Below are positions 30,050 to 31,448 of a stretch of DNA of 31,448 bases, piece by piece. Under the pieces are notes generated by a model. It ran no database searches, had not been told where the DNA came from, and saw nothing but the letters and a program-made list of their open reading frames with translations. Positions within the stretch are counted from its first letter, which is position 1. Every line of letters starts with the position of its first letter. Source of the DNA: Hypsibius dujardini (Eukaryota > Tardigrada > Eutardigrada > Parachela > Hypsibiidae); contig LRSR01003052.1 in NCBI GenBank assembly GCA_001579985.1, forward strand, positions 1 to 31,448, written 5' to 3'. Position numbers and translations under genes: made by a program.

Positions 30050-30962
30050 ATGAGACATCAAAAAATTTGTGCTCCTGTTTTGTTGCTGCTGTGTGGAAGC
30101 TGGCTGAATCCAACGACTTGCAACGAATCCCCTTTTATTGCTCGGTAAGTGTAGTTCCCACTTCATGTATTTATCTTTAGATTGCTGATAAGGTTTTTTC
30201 AGCAGAGGTTTCGGATTCAGTGCTCTTTTTTCGCAGATTGCTCTGCAAGCCAAGAACGGAAGTGGGATGTCATATTTAAACCGTTTAACTTTCTTAAAGT
30301 TTGCCATCTTACTGCTTTAATTGGAATCTCGATCTAATATTTTGGTACTCTTGGTTCAGTTTTTTACTTTCATTTTGAATGTGGCTTGGACGAATTCCTG
30401 TAAATTAATTGATCATTCCCATCGGTCTATAAAAGGCACGCTTATAGGGTAATGTAATTTTTGATTGGCCGAATCGTTGAAAAAACAGGGTGAAATCAGG
30501 GTGGAAACCAGCTTGGTGCAGGGCCGACCTATGCTGATTTCGCACAGAGATCCAGGTTGTATCCAGCCTGCATTCCAGCCAAACATTGTCGTATATAATC
30601 TTGAAAGCATCAAACATTCAAGTCTTTTCACTCAGCCATTTTGACTGGATTCCAGTCTGTTTTAACGTATTCAAAACAGGCTGTATTTGGGCAGGAACCA
30701 GTCAAGAGTTATCCGTGGGGTCTTTTATGCCCCTTTTGTGTAAGAGTTAGGCCTTCGTTACCATTTGAAGAATGGCAAGTGCAGACAGCTGCGTATTCAG
30801 GTTCCCGCCTGGGTCGTTCCGTACCCGTTATCCGGTCTTCCGTCAGTAGCCCAGTTTGGATTACCGATATATGCGCTGCGGGTACCTGCTTCGCTGCCGC
30901 AGCAAGAGGCACTCAAACGAACCAGAATTTATTCGAACGGAAAGGATCTGTACCGTATCTAG
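30050..30962 (+). CDS. Small secreted protein gene, three exons, 121 residues
   Basis: Exon 1 (30050-30144) encodes MRHQKICAPVLLLLCGSWL, a clear signal peptide, and ends at CG|GTAAGT. Exon 2 (30203-30261) follows TTTTTTCAG; a CAGCAG pair allows a one-residue shift. It encodes RGFGFSALFSQIALQAKNG. Exon 3 (30751-30962) encodes LRYHLKNGKCRQLRIQV, a Pro-rich middle (VPYPLSGLPSVAQFGLP), then KRTRIYSNGKDLYR and a stop. Lengths sum to 366 nt in consistent phase. The family is not recognised. The last codons and stop recur at 24592-24612, supporting this frame's end. Alternatively, joining exon 1 straight to exon 3 would open the overlapping frame ending at 31018, which is stopped in the other copy. 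Exon 1 is firm; exons 2-3 are moderately supported. Confidence 0.6.
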
Positions 30963-31310
30963 GTACGTCGAAGTGTTTCTGTGAATGTCCCCTACGGTTC
31001 ACCTCCGTCGGTGATTGAACGCGAAGAACCGACAGAATGTTTAAATGCAGACTGCCAATATAGGAGGACATTTATCCAGTTCATAACCTAGCAATATACC
31101 CAAAGTCTAATAATTTCGCGAAAAAACGCCCTGCGGTGCGGAGGACGCTGTAATTGAAAAATTCTATCACATCCTTTGGGAAGATGTTATCCACCATAAA
31201 CCGGTCATTTATGCAACGCCTTATGACGCTGATAAATAAAGGTTAGTACATCATACTGTAACACATGTTTCCACATCCGCTTAGACTGAATAATTTGTCA
31301 CAATCAACAT
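30963..31310. repeat. 3' flank of the small secreted gene (block X, copy 2)
   Basis: It is a diverged duplicate of 24613-24930, with the same order of shared words and a small insertion (about 8 bp) near 31105. It is probably 3' UTR and downstream flank; AATAAA at about 31235 could be the polyadenylation signal. Confidence 0.6.
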
Positions 31311-31448
31311 GGTATAATCTTTCCCCTTGATGACTTTGCCATTTGTTGTCGGAGCTATATAGTTGATTGAGAATCGTTTTTTTGCAAGTCATCAGAGGCG
31401 TATCGGGGGGCACTAGGCCAATCCCCCCCCCCCAATTAACTCTGGAGT
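31311..31448. other. Window end, poly-C tract
   Basis: A poly-C tract of about 11 lies at 31423-31434. No gene or known block is seen before the window ends. Confidence 0.3.

Noticed and set aside
30641-31018. 125-residue frame overlapping the small secreted gene
   Set aside because: It is broken by TAA in the duplicated 24.6-kb copy at the same position. The alternative frame keeps its stop in both copies and fits the splice phases better. It stays possible if exon 1 joins exon 3 directly.

Overview
The window is eukaryotic and animal-like. Genes are split by GT-AG introns of about 50 to 1200 bp. Several genes start with a short signal-peptide exon ending in phase 1, and there are DDE transposons, a solo LTR and microsatellites. 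The encoded families (an ANF-receptor ectodomain with one membrane span, secreted LRR proteins, a LysM protein, small secreted cysteine proteins) suggest an ecdysozoan-type invertebrate. A tardigrade is my best guess, but that is inference. I see no bacterial-type operons, rRNA, tRNA or CRISPR array.

Layout. (1) 1-5266, + strand: 3' part of a receptor guanylate cyclase / natriuretic-peptide-receptor-like gene. Twelve exons splice in consistent phase into 442 residues. They end soon after the membrane span, and I find no kinase-homology or cyclase domain downstream. Its introns hold a degenerate palindromic array and a hAT-type non-autonomous element. (2) 5267-8865: transposon-rich ground, with hAT-like ends, a duplicated block and a decayed minus-strand DDE transposase. 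(3) 8866-28600: a tandem array of a secreted LRR family, copies A to E. Each unit has a conserved upstream block, a 64-nt signal-peptide exon, a 117-nt exon 2, a 36-nt phase-1 microexon and an exon of about 880 nt with LRR and LRRCT-like sequence. Copies D (21401-23839) and E (26641-28119) are intact. A and B are pseudogenes, and C keeps only its first three exons. A complete 2474-bp pogo/Tigger-like transposon (10336-12809, TA target duplication) sits in the 3' flank of copy A. A two-LysM exon (14355-14743) lies behind copy B, a cysteine-rich secreted gene (17281-18370) behind copy C, and other transposase fragments at 18.6-20.7 kb. (4) 28600-31448: a low-information stretch, then a small secreted-protein gene (30050-30962). 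The 3' end of that gene is also found, without the rest, at 24575-24930.

The dominant process is repeated tandem duplication with deletion junctions and transposon insertion around a secreted-protein family. Exon phase is preserved so well that truncated copies, and possibly the LysM exon, could still be spliced into new secreted proteins. All gene models come from reading splice signals and frame by eye. None has transcript support here.
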